64,000 nt of DNA, from contig CM055072.1 in assembly GCA_029204045.2 (NCBI GenBank), positions 8,248,854-8,312,853 on the forward strand. The letters are read 5' to 3'. A program made the position numbers and the translations under genes. Under the pieces are notes generated by a model. The model was not told where the DNA came from, did not search any database, and saw nothing but the letters and a program-made list of their open reading frames with translations. Within the stretch, counting starts at the first letter, position 1, and every line of letters begins with the position of its first letter. Source of the DNA: Tillandsia leiboldiana (lineage: Eukaryota; Streptophyta; Magnoliopsida; Poales; Bromeliaceae). Below are positions 21,994 to 32,850 of this stretch, piece by piece.

Positions 21994-24900
21994 TGTAATG
22001 TTCTGGTTTTTCCCGTATAGTTTTTTCGTTGAATCCACTGTGTAGAACACCTAGTGTTGGTGTGTCTGGCCCATGGTGCATCAAAGGGGTGCCACAGTTG
22101 GACCCTGTGTGGTATTTTAGCTGATTTGGTATTCGGCTGTGTTTGCTGAATTTTAGAGAAGGAACTGGGCCAAGCGGAGTTCGGATTTGGATTCAGCGCG
22201 GAAAAACGCTTGAAAACAACTATTTATTTGTCGAATTTGGAGTCCGGATGACCAAATGCGGGCTGCCGGAAGTTTCGGGGGATTTCTGGTGCATGGGGGT
22301 ACTCCGTGGACAGGCCTGAGCCATGTGGCGGCCCCTCATTGGCCGGCCCACGTCGCTCGGTCCACGGGGAGGCGTGGCCGGTGCGTGGACAGCGTGGCGG
22401 GCCACGTGGCATGCGCGGAGTGGCGGGTTCACGCGGCACGGCTCAGCGGGTGCGCGCGGATCTTGTGGACCGGGCGTAGGCCACGTGTCCGCCCGGGGAT
22501 TGGTGGGCTCACCCGGGCGCGGTCCACGGGTGCGCTAGGCGGTGCCTCGGGGCGCGCGCCAGCGCAGGGGCACAGTGCGGCCGGTCGGCTGCACATGGCC
22601 CGCACTCGAGTGCGGGCCACGTGTCGGCCGACCAGGGGGCGGGTGCATGCACCCCCCCCAGCGGGTCTGCGCCACGCGGCGTGCGGCCGGGTCGCCCCGC
22701 ACAGCTGTTTGCTGTGCGGGGACACGTGGCCGCACCGCGTGCTTCCGGGCGGTCGGACGGACCCCCCGTCCGACCCCTTTTTCGGATTCGGGCGCTCAAA
22801 TGAGGCGCCCGAATCCGATAAAGGCTGGGGGTGGGCTCTTTGCCTATAAATAGGCTGTTGGAGGGCCATTTGCCCCTTTTCTGTGGAGATTTTCACAGAG
22901 CAACCTTAAGGAAAAATATTCCTCTACCAGAGACCTTCCTTGCTGAGTATTCCTGGGTTTTTAGGAGCACGTTTTTCAAGGTTGGCCATTTTCCGGCGCG
23001 GCGCCACACTCGTTCTTCGACGACCCGTTTCATCCCTTCGCAGTGTTTAGGCTCCCCCGGCTCACCCCGACCTCCGATTCGGGTGATTCTTGCGCCGTTG
23101 GACTCTCGGCAGGTAGGGCTTCATTTTTGATATTTTGAGTAGCCCCTGGTTTTCATGTGGATTTTGAGTTTCCCGAGCTTATTTGTGACCCATTTTTCCT
23201 CGTGGAGTTTTGGACAGCACCTGCTTGATTTGGCTATAACTTCGCGCTCAGGCGACGGATCGAGGCGATTCAAAAGGCATTTCTCATCTACATCTCGCGA
23301 GGAATCTCCTGGAATTTTCTCATATTTTTCTGAATAATTTTCGAAGGTGTAAATCTCCTTTCTCTGTAACTTTTGGTACAGAAATTCTGCACAGTTTTGT
23401 TTGGGGTGTTCCCCTTGCCGAATTTGTATCTCAGCGAAGGAAGCTCGGTTTTGAACGTGCAGGTACTCGTTTCGACGGGTTCGTCGCAAGGAACGCGACG
23501 GTATTTTTCTTGGAATTTTCTGAGCAACCTTCACTGGTGAAAATCTGAGATCTTTAGATCGGTAATTTTGGGACAGATTTTGTGATGTTTGAAGGACTAA
23601 AATTATGTATGTTCTTCTTGGAGGTTTGGCACGGCATTGCGGTGAGTTTTGGTGCGAGCGCGGGTTTTCGCATTTGGGACAGGATTTTAGCGCTCGAGGT
23701 GGGTACCGTTGTTAACCTCTTACTTGGGATACCCCACTAGGCATATTGGAGTCAATCCGGTGTAATGTTGCTATTATACTAGTTGAATGAACATAGCATG
23801 CTTCATGAAAAGAAAAGGGCTTGTAACTGATATTTGTATCTTTAGAGGGCTAGATACTAATAAATGGTAAATTCTTACAAATGTTAAGTTGATTAAAATC
23901 CCTGGGAACAATTGCTTAAATCTGTTGATAATTATCGGCTTAACCCATATCTTGCTTTGTGTTTAATTGAGAAACCTATGCACATGTATAAATTAGCTTA
24001 TGGCATGTTAGTACCTCAGATATTTCAAACAAAGGCATATTGTAATTCTTGTAGAATTGGAACACTGAAATTATTTTGATAAGTAAAGGACTCTTGCATG
24101 CTTGGAATGGTCACCTAGTTAGGCCACCTTTTTCTGCTACACTATCATGCTGGAATTGACTTAGGAGAAACCATGATTTCATTTTCTCCAGTTATCTTGA
24201 CATAGGGGATGTCATGCTCATGTCAGAGCAGGGGCTGGGATAGTGTAGTCAGATACTTGGGATTCGGGACGGACAGGCTGTGATGGCAGGGTATTGCGGC
24301 AACCGCGGATTTTGGGCGGTTGACCGGACAGTTGTTATTGCATCAGATCGGGGAGAGGAGTTGGGGTTTCTTTTAGTGGATGGTTATTTCCATTTAGATC
24401 AGTGTCATGATCCAGTCCTGCGGACTTTTTACTCAGGCATTTTACTCGTGTGGGTCGCTCCCCTCGAGTGCCACTCCGGAGTGCGCGTTATACAGACTTG
24501 AGTCCTTGAGACTCCTATCCCCTATCGGTGTTATGCGTAGGCTGGCATACCCGATTTGGCAGGCATCGCAGGCAGTACCAGTGTATACTGGGGTATAGAT
24601 TGGTTTGGTCAGGCAGGCTTTGTTATTCTGATGTATATATGTAGCTATCTTTTAGCTGGGCACGTAGAGGCATACTAGTGGTAGCTTTTATCAGTAGTTT
24701 TATTTTCAGTTTACCACTTTTATTCTTTTCCCCTCTGGTAGTCCTAGTGGGCAGGTTCGAGTTGAGGTTTACCCACTAGGGGAGGCTACTGTCTTTATAG
24801 TAGTTCTCACCCCCACCCTTTCTCCCTTTTCTTTTCCCCTGTGTTTTGCAGAGTCCTCGGCAGGAGCTGCGGGTCCCTCTTCCCAGGATCGAGGTAAGAG

Positions 24901-25254
24901 GATCGTTGACTAGTGTAGCTTCTTCCCTGATACAGCATACAGTAGATTTTGATGTATCCCCAGTACACTCAGACGGTTGTTTTCCCCTTTTATTTTGGGT
25001 CTGGCTGCGGCCAGCTGGATGTATTTTATTTAGTGAGCTGGGAGAGACACATGTATATTTTTGAGAGTTATGTTGTACTTTACTTTCCAGTATTCTTCTG
25101 AGATGTACTAGTTTTAGTTTAGCTCTGTTTTATGCTCCTTTATTATATCTTCATATCTGAGCAGGTTACCAGCGCTTCGTGTACACGGGAAATTCCGTGT
25201 GCACGGCGGATCTGTGGACGAGCCCGGGTTCTGGTTTACACCCGGGGCGTGACA
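21994..25254 (+). repeat. Middle LTR (G1 3' LTR, also 5' LTR of G2)
   Basis: Starts TGTAATGTTCTGG after GTGGGGGAGGA and ends GGGGCGTGACA (3261 bp). TATA box CTATAAATAG at 22844-22853. It is followed by a second PBS and gag, so it serves two internal regions, as after unequal recombination between LTRs. Confidence 0.92.
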
Positions 25255-25262
25255 GATTAAGA

Positions 25263-25274
25263 TGGTATCAGAGT
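25263..25274 (+). other. G2 primer-binding site, last base changed
   Basis: TGGTATCAGAGT, with a T where G1 has C at position 12. It is placed 8 bp after the LTR end, as in G1. Confidence 0.88.
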
Positions 25275-25499
25275 TTAGGGATAGGTCAGTTGGGACTTAG
25301 GAAACCCTAGGCTTTTGGCAGACCCTAGGATGGCAGGGCGCGAGTGACGCGAGTGACGCGACATTTTGCGAAAGTCGGCAATTTATTATTAACTCTTCCT
25401 GTGAGTGGAGAGTGATTGGCATATCCTATTTCTGGTAGACTATTATGTTGGCTGCAGACAACATAAGGTTAAAGAAATATGGGGATGTCCATGACTTTC

Positions 25500-26075
25500 T
25501 GTGACGCCCCACTTCCCAGGGGGTCACCCATCCTAGAACTACTCTAGCTCTAGCACGCTTAACTCTCATGTTCCTCTTGGATTTTGCTACCATCCAAAAT
25601 GCTATAGCCGGGTTAGAGATTTAGTCCTATTATATCATTTATATAGAGGACTAATCCAAATTCCGGGGGTGTTACATTCTTCCCCCCTTTAAGCCCTGAC
25701 GTCCACGTCAGGCTCAAGCACACTCACAAGCACCAGGCGATGTGAGACTCGTCTCGCTAGCCTTAGCCGACCTTGTGAGGAGCTGCACTCCACTCACAAC
25801 GGTCATTAGCCGGGGAGCCTCGCTCTACCCGCTATATAACCCTAGCTCAGCCGAGACTCATCTCACATTTCCGGCTGGTGAATGGCTCTGATACCAACTG
25901 TGACGCCCCACTTCCCAGGGGGTCACCCATCCTAGAACTACTCTAGCTCTAGCACGCTTAACTCTCATGTTCCTCTTGGATTTTGCTACCATCCAAAATG
26001 CTATAGCCGGGTTAGAGATTTAGTCCTATTATATCATTTATATAGAGGACTAATCCAAATTCCGGGGGTGTTACA
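25500..26075 (-). mobile_element. Cassandra-like TRIM with 5S rRNA-derived LTRs, in the G2 leader
   Basis: A 576-bp element with two 177-bp LTRs (25500-25676 and 25899-26075) and no coding capacity. On the minus strand each LTR starts TGTAACACCCCCGG or TGTAACAC and ends GGGCGTCACA. The PBS TGGTATCAGAGCC follows the first LTR (25884-25896), and an AAAGGGGGGAAGAA tract precedes the other (about 25677-25690). The last about 85 bp of each LTR resemble the 3' two thirds of plant 5S rRNA (AGTTAAGCGTGCT, AGGATGGGTGACC, CTGGGAAGT). The target duplication CTTTC lies at 25495-25499 and 26076-26080. The empty site is seen intact in G1 near 12630. The organisation matches the TRIM family Cassandra, although 177 bp is short for its LTR. 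Confidence 0.93.
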
Positions 26076-26137
26076 CTTTCGCTGGATTGGGTCGAGAGTG
26101 CTTTTGTTTACTGACCCGTGGTTTCTTGTGTAGCAGG

Positions 26138-28177
26138 ATGCCTCCTAGGCGGCAGATCCCTACTCGGGGTACTCCTACACCCCCGGAGGAGCCGGAGCAG
26201 TCCGGGCCTTCGGAGATTAGTGAGCTCCGGGCCATGGTGGCCCAGTTGGCGGAGAGCCACCGCCGTCAGTAGCAGAGGTTTGACCAGTTGCTTGCCCAGG
26301 TTGGGGCACCTCCCCCTACTACTGTAGAGGCCCCTGTACCACCTGTTGTACCACCGGCTATTCCACCAGTCCCTACGGCACCGTCGTCGAGCAGTGGGGC
26401 CCAGGGGATGTTCAGGCCGTTGACCCCGGCGGAGGAGCGGGAGTTTGCTGACAAGCTCTCACAGTTTTGCAAGCGAGGACCGCCTAGGTTCTCAGGGCGG
26501 AGCACACATCCGTGGGAGATAGGATCGTGGCAGGCAGCAATGGAGAAGTTATTTCGGGACTTCTTCATTGACCATAGATACAGAGTGCATATGGCAGTAC
26601 AATGTCTAGAGGGGGATGCAGATGCCTGGTGGCGTCGGGTCGAGCCGTTGGAGTTTCAGGTTACCCGACAGCTGCCTTGGTCAGAGTTTCGGCGGATGAT
26701 TATGGACACCTATTTTTCCACGAGCGTGAAGAAAAAGATTGAGGATGACTTGAAGAATCTACAGCCGGGTGATCGGGCTATATGGGATTATTTTTCAGGA
26801 GTTCACGCAGTTGCTCAACTGCATGCCCTATGTGGCCAGGGATGGGCCGCACCAGGTCGAGCTTTTTGAGACGGGTCTGCGCCCTGAGATTTATACCTTG
26901 GTGCACGCCCAGAGGCTTCAGACCTTATCGGAGGCGGTGGATCATGCACAGTGGGTCGAGAGGGGAGACCACGTTGTCGCTAGACGTGGAGGCTTGGTCG
27001 CTCAGAGTTCTGAGAGGAAGCGACCAGCGCCAGATGATGGGGGACAGGCCAGTTCCTGGAGGCCGCCCCGACCACCACCGCCTCAGTTTACGGGCCGTGG
27101 GCGCTCGGAGCGGCGAGGGTCTGGGGGATCCCATAGGCCCCCGCAGCATCAGCAGCAGCAGCCCCAGCGACAGCAGCAGCATTCGCAGCAGCAGAGGTCG
27201 CAGTCTCGACAGCAGGGGTCACAGCGGCAGAGGCAGCAGCAGTAGCAGTCGAGGCAGTCTCAGTCGGCGGTCAGGTGCATCTTTTGCAGGGGACAACACC
27301 CGTCGGATACTTGTGATCAGAGGTATGGCCGCTGTTATCGGTGTGGACAGTCTGGCCACATTCGTGCTACTTGCCCTTTCTCGGCATCGCCGGCTCCTTC
27401 CTCAGCATCAGCCCCTTCGGCGCCCCAACAGTGGCCTTATGCTCCAGCGAGCAGGGCTCCTTCTTCGCATCCTGCAGACTACAGACCCCCGGCACAGAGT
27501 GGGCGTGTTTACGCCGCCTAGGTAGAGGACTCCGCAGCAGCCGACCACGTGGTGGCAGGTATCACTTTACTTTTTGGTACTAGAGCTCGCACTTTATTTG
27601 ATACCGGTGCATCACATTCTTTTATTAGTAGATCATTTGCATCATCCCATGGATTAGAGTTAGGTCGGTTGCCACATGCATTAGAGGTACGGATTCCTGA
27701 GCATACATTGCATGTAGAGGAGTGTTGTTGGTCTTGCCCTGTACAGCTTGAGTCTTGGGTTTTGCCAGCGGACCTTATGGTCCTTAGTCAGCTGCGAGAT
27801 TTTGACATCGTACTGGGGGTGGATTGGCTGGCCCGCTATTTCGCGACAATTGACTGCGCCGCGAGGACTGCTACTTTTAGCGAGCCAGGCCAGGAGGTGT
27901 TCGTTTGCAGGGGGTGCTAGAGTGCTTTCTTTGCCTCTGTGGTTTCGACTTCTCGGGCGAGGCAGATGATGCGCAGTGGCTGCGTAGCCTTTTTGGCTTG
28001 TGTGGTAAAGGAGCCTACGGCGGCACCGGGACTCATGGATATCCCTATTGTCCATGAGTTCCCGGACGTGTTTCCACCGGAGTTGACTTGTATGCCGCCG
28101 GATAGGGAGGTTGAGTTTTTGATTGACGTAGTCCCAGGAACTGCGCCAATCTCTAAGGCTCCTTACCGGATGGCACC
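26138..28177 (+). pseudogene. gag-pol: G2 gag and start of pol, truncated by the G3' LTR
   Basis: Same protein as G1 from MPPRRQIP onward: gag core, Gln-rich tail, zinc knuckle, protease (DTGASHSFIS) and the segment before RT. It stops after the YRMAP motif, where the TGTGGTGACCC LTR begins at 28178; the rest of pol is not found in the window. Lesions: TAG at 26270, an extra T near 26793 that shifts the frame in the gag core, and TAG at 27243, 27519 and 27918. The last two are CAG in G1. The lesions differ from those of G1, so the two interiors have decayed independently. Confidence 0.9.
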
Positions 28178-31100
28178 TGTGGTGACCCGGATCTTTGCAG
28201 GGCTTCTACAGTGTGACCAGCAGCTTCTGGAAGCCTACGTGGCATGTCGGCGGTGTTCGCGCGCCAGTTTGGACACAAGAGATGGACTCGGGGCTTAAAA
28301 TGGATCTCGTAGGTAATCGGAGGACCCCATCGGATGTTTAGAACAGTTTACGCGAGGAGTGGATATCAAATTTAGGCTCGGCGCTGAATTCGGATTAAAA
28401 ATACCTTTCCGGGAGCCTCCGGCAAATTATAGGATTGGAATTTGGCAAAATGGACGCCGGATTTGGAATCAGCGCGCGAAAACGGTCAAGATGGGCTATT
28501 TACTTGTATTTTTCGGAGCTTGCCACAGTAATTTTACTGTTCATCGCCGGAACAGTGTTTCCGGCGATCGCCGGCGGCGGCTGGCGGCGGCGGGCAGCGG
28601 CGGAAGGCGCTCGGGCAGGCGGCGCGCAGCCGCGGGCAGGCGCACAGGGGCGCGGGCAGGCGCGCAGGGGCGCGGTCAGGTGCGCGGTCCACGCGGCCGT
28701 CGTGCACCCGAGGAAGGGACACGTGGCAGGTTCTCACTGGTCGGTGTTGTGGTCTGGGTTCACGGAGCAGGCCGGTGGTGCACGGTAGACCGGGTGGACA
28801 CGTGGCGTGAGGTAGTTGGTCCGGTGTTGTGCTCCCGGTCCACGCAATCGGTGGAGTTGTTGACCGGGGCAGGTGGCCGTACGGCGGGGCAGGTGGCCGT
28901 ACGGGCCCGGGTCAGCCGCGACGTGCGCGGTCCACGGCGCGACGTGCGCGGTGCACGGGTTGCCGGGCCACGTGTCGCATCGCCATTTGCGGGAGCAGGT
29001 GCACCGGGTGCAGTGGGGCCCGGGGGAGTAGTGGACTGGGCTGTGTGGTGGACCGGGCCGCACTGTGCGCGCCCGAAACTTGGTGGGCCGGGCCGCACTG
29101 TGCGCGCCCGAATTCGGGCGGACCAGACCGGGCGCCCGGAAGTTGGGACAGGATGGGAATTTTCCCAATTGTTTTCTTCAGCCTATAAATAGGCAGCCCG
29201 AGCCCTCTTTTCTGCTCTTTTTCTCTCAGCCCTTACAAGATCTCCCCGAGCTCCCATCTTGGAAGATTTTCATCTTCAAGTCCTTGATCTTCCTGCAGAG
29301 TTTTGGGATTTTTGGGAGCACGCATCCCGAGGTTCCCCATTTTACGGTGCGGCGCGATGTTGCTTTCTAGTGTTCTTCTTCGGCGCAGCGACAGTGTTTT
29401 AGCTCCCCTGGGCTACCCCGAGATCATTTTGCTGTGATTCTTGCGCCGGCAGACTCCTAAGAGGTAGGACTTCATCTTTCGTTTTGGTCACACTTTCCCG
29501 TTCGAGGTTTTGGCACGGATCCCGAGGCAAACTGTAACCCCATTTTCTGTGTGGACTTCTTTGACAGCAGCGGGGTATTTTGGCCATATCTTTGCGTACG
29601 AGCGTCAGCCGGAAACGAGCTTATACAACTTTTTCATCTACTGATCGCAAGGAACGCGCTCGTATTTTTCTTGGATTTTTCTAAGATTTCATCAGAGGTG
29701 AAAATTACTGTTTTCTCAGTGAACAGTGTACAGTTTTAACACAGATTTTTGTATGAGTGTACCCCCTTGCCGAATTTTTATCTTGACTTACCGAACTCCG
29801 ATTTGGGCGTTCAAGGTACCGTTTCGAAGCTATCGACGCAAGGATTGCTGTGATATTTTTATTGGAATTTTCTGGGCACTATCTGCAGGTGATAATTTAA
29901 CAGTTCAGAATTCGAGGTTGTATGTGGTCTTAAGTGCTATAATTGGGAGCCTAGTGTAATTAGTGGACTTTGTATTGTGCCAGGAGAGTTACGGGTGTGC
30001 TGAACTTATTGGAGCAAGGGATTAGAGTTATTTGGTGTTTTCAGCTGTTGGGCTTTGGACAGTCAGCTTTTCAGGTGGGTGCCTTATTCCCGGAACCGGT
30101 GGACGGTTCTCTAAATTTTCATATGTTAGCATTGCATGCAGGTGAATGGTACAATAACTGGGATTGATCGGTAAGTTTAACAATGAGGATTTTATGGAAA
30201 TTGCAAGTGAATTATTCACAGTATGACAATGGTATTAATCAAATAGTCATGTTGATGATTAGTGGAAGCTTATCTAAGGCAAGGATACCCTATATGATTA
30301 ATTATCATGCCATATTAGCACATAACCTTTTATGAGGATGGTTTATGCATTGGGATAGGATTATGTAGTTATGTGCAGGTTCTACTCTGAGGAGCCATTC
30401 TGGATTGAGAATTATGGACAGGTATGGTCATTGATAATTTTGGCATGAGGTTTATTTTCTTTATTCTTCTTGAGGACAAATGCATGCTTGTATGGACATA
30501 TGTGTATGGACATATAGTTAGGCCATCTTTTTCTGCTGCACTACATATTGGAATTTGACTTAGGAGAAACCATGATTGCTTTCTTTCTCCTTTTTATTTA
30601 GACTTTTGAGTCATGTTGCTCGGGTTCGAGCAGAGGTTTGGGATAGTGTAGCTGGGACCTTCGGGTCAGAGACAGGGTGTGCTTGATGTTGGGTTGTGGG
30701 TTATTGCGGCAACCGCGGACAGTAGGCGGTTGACCGGATCTTGATTATTTTACCCAATTGTGGGTTGTGGGTTATTGCGGTGACCGCGGACTTTGGGCCG
30801 GTTGACCGGATGTTGACTATTGCATCAGATTGGGTATCAGATTTGTTCTAGTGGATGGTGTTTTCTACTTTTTGAGTACTATTGCATCAGATCGGGGTTT
30901 TGTTAGTGGACGGAGTTTCCCACTTTGATCATAGTCTTGATCCAGTCCTGCTATTATGAGACAGTGGTTACAGAGATACTCGATACAGTGATGCTTGATA
31001 CAGTGATACTTTACTCGTGTGGGTCGCTCCCCTCGAGTGCCACTCCGGAGTAGGCTTTCCACGGTGTGAGCGCCGGGCACCAGGCGGGGTTCTTGAGTTC

Positions 31101-32215
31101 GACAGCAGAGCAGGCAGTACCAGTGATTACTGGTCTATCGATTGGGTTTATTCAGGCAGATACTTTTTGTTACACTCGTGCCTGGGGGACCGAGTGGAGT
31201 CTAGTAGCTGTGTTAGACCAGTGCTAGTATTGTTGGGAACCGTTCGGGGTTTGACGGTGGTCCCGTGGTCGTTGTGAGTTCTTTGACCATTGTGTGAGAG
31301 GTTGAGCATCTTGAGTCTTTCCGTTCTGAGAGAGAGAGGGCATGGATTTGACTATAGCCTGCATGAGCCACTACTCGATAGCGAGTTAGTCCGTTTGGAC
31401 GCCCTACGTAATTCCTGCCCGTCAGCGGGAGGTGGTTGTAGGTGGGCGCGGGTTTGACTGGACCCGATGTGGCAGTCAGCTCGATTGGGTCGATTGAGCA
31501 CCTCGTGTGCGAGTGTTGCATATCTTCATCAGAGTTTCCCCATTTGAGCATTTGGATAGAGGCATGGTAGCTGTAGAGTGTTTCCAGCTTCTTCTTTCAG
31601 TTTTACTGCATCGGTTATCTTTTGCCTCTAGTAGTCTTGGTGGGCAGATCGTCGGGCCTAGTGGCGATACCCACTGAGAACTCCCTTATTGCGTAGTTCT
31701 CACGCCCGTTGGGGGTTTTCCCCCTTTTGTCCTTTCTCCTCTTTGTTTTGCAGAGTCTTGGCGGGTGTTGCCGTTCTGTGGTTGCTGTGCGTGGTGAGGG
31801 AGTAGCGAGCTAGATCCAGACCCATCTTTGGAGAGTAGCGGTACCCCCTTTGGAGGAGATCTTCAGTATAGTCGGTAGATTGGTATTTATTTCCTCTTTT
31901 GAGAGACTGATGTAGTGAGGATATGATGTATTGAGAGCTTGTACACTGATGTTTTATTTGAGATATCTCCCTGTTGAGCTATGAGTTTTGTACTCGAGGT
32001 TAATGTATGATTATCATTTTTGGTAGATGGACCTTGTTGTTTTATCTTCAGTTGTACAGTGGTTGATTTTATTCTACAGCAGTTTTATCTTTTAGCTCTG
32101 ATATCTGTTAGCTGTAGTTCTTTTTGCAGGTAGGACGCTTCGCCTATGCGGGTTTGGCATAGGTGGCGGATCTGTTGGCGAGCCCGGGTCGCAGTTTCGA
32201 CCCCGGGGCGTGACA
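28178..32215 (+). repeat. G3' LTR: 4.04-kb Tekay-type LTR without target duplication
   Basis: Starts TGTGGTGACCCGG and ends CCCCGGGGCGTGACA. GC-rich U3 core at 28540-29150, TATA box CTATAAATAG at 29183-29192, tandem GCGGCAACCGCGGA/GCGGTGACCGCGGA blocks near 30706 and 30776, and the CACTCCGGAGT palindrome near 31040. It closely matches 58787-62877, except for a replaced segment around 31050-31100. The left flank is G2 pol (GCACC) and the right flank is a Sirevirus-like LTR (CTAAA): no PBS follows and the flanks do not form a duplication. So it is neither a simple solo LTR nor an intact 5' LTR. Confidence 0.88.
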
Positions 32216-32850
32216 CTAAATGTCAATTTATAGTTTAGAAACCTTTGGAAAGAGATAAGAATCAAAAACATACCTTATCTGGAAATTTTCAGGACGGCGA
32301 TCCGGATCGGATTTACTGCGATCCGGATCGACGTAACGAGATTGACGATTCCAGAAAACCAAGGGTTTGGGATCCGGATTGCAAGGTCCGATCCGGATCG
32401 TTCATGCAATTCAGAAAAGTCCCATGTTCGGGATCCGGATCGGAATGGCCTAGGATCCGGATTGAAATTGCCAATGAACAAGTACCCTTCGGGATCCGGA
32501 TTGCAAGGTCTGATCCGGATCCTGAACATGTCCCATGTCCAGTTTTTGATTTTTATGCAATTAAAAGTTCATCCAAGTGTTTCTACACTATAAGAAAGTA
32601 TTCGGATCACCACAATTATTTAGTTAGACATACCTGATCCTCTTGAATACTTTCTTCTCGAGATTGATGTAACTGATCCACAATTCTTCAACTTCAATCT
32701 TCAAGACTCAAGACACTGAGTGTCAACTTGAGCTCTTGTTGAATCTTCTCTAAGTCTTTGATTGCTGATTGACAATTTGATCCCTTTAAGACTCCGACTC
32801 AACACACTGACTTGACTCACGAAATATGCCAACACCAAAATGCCGTAACA
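32216..32850 (-). repeat. S2: 5' part of a Sirevirus-like LTR (same family as S1)
   Basis: On the minus strand it starts TGTTACGGCATTTTGG at 32850 and follows the S1 LTR through its GATCCGGATC palindrome array (32298-32525) to just past the TATA box, where the G3' LTR end abuts it. That is about 635 of 1395 bp. It is more diverged from S1 than the two S1 LTRs are from each other. Confidence 0.88.

Larger units (their letters stand above)
9138..25254 (+). mobile_element. G1: Ty3/gypsy Tekay-type element, LTR to LTR, containing a gap and a duplicated segment
   Basis: Two similar 3.26-kb LTRs (9138-12396 and 21994-25254) flank a PBS, gag and pol in plus orientation. As given, the interior contains the pol 3' end and LTR start (to 17794), 100 N, and then a second, error-rich copy of the gag end and pol (17895-21993). 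If that repeat is an assembly artefact, the real element is about 11.7 kb. Target duplications cannot be tested, because the right LTR continues into a further internal region (G2). The chromodomain at the pol C-terminus and the TTTCGAGGACGAAACT motif with a GTGGGGGAGGA polypurine tract before the 3' LTR fit the Tekay/Del clade. Confidence 0.85.

Noticed and set aside
28359..29192. 277-codon frame starting MDIKFRLGAEFG
   Set aside because: Entirely within the G3' LTR U3 core and repeated in the 58787 LTR; no domain, explained by GC content.
32216..32850. CRISPR-like array from regularly repeated GATCCGGATC
   Set aside because: Spacing is irregular, repeats are 9-12 bp palindromes inside a retrotransposon LTR, and the sequence is plant.
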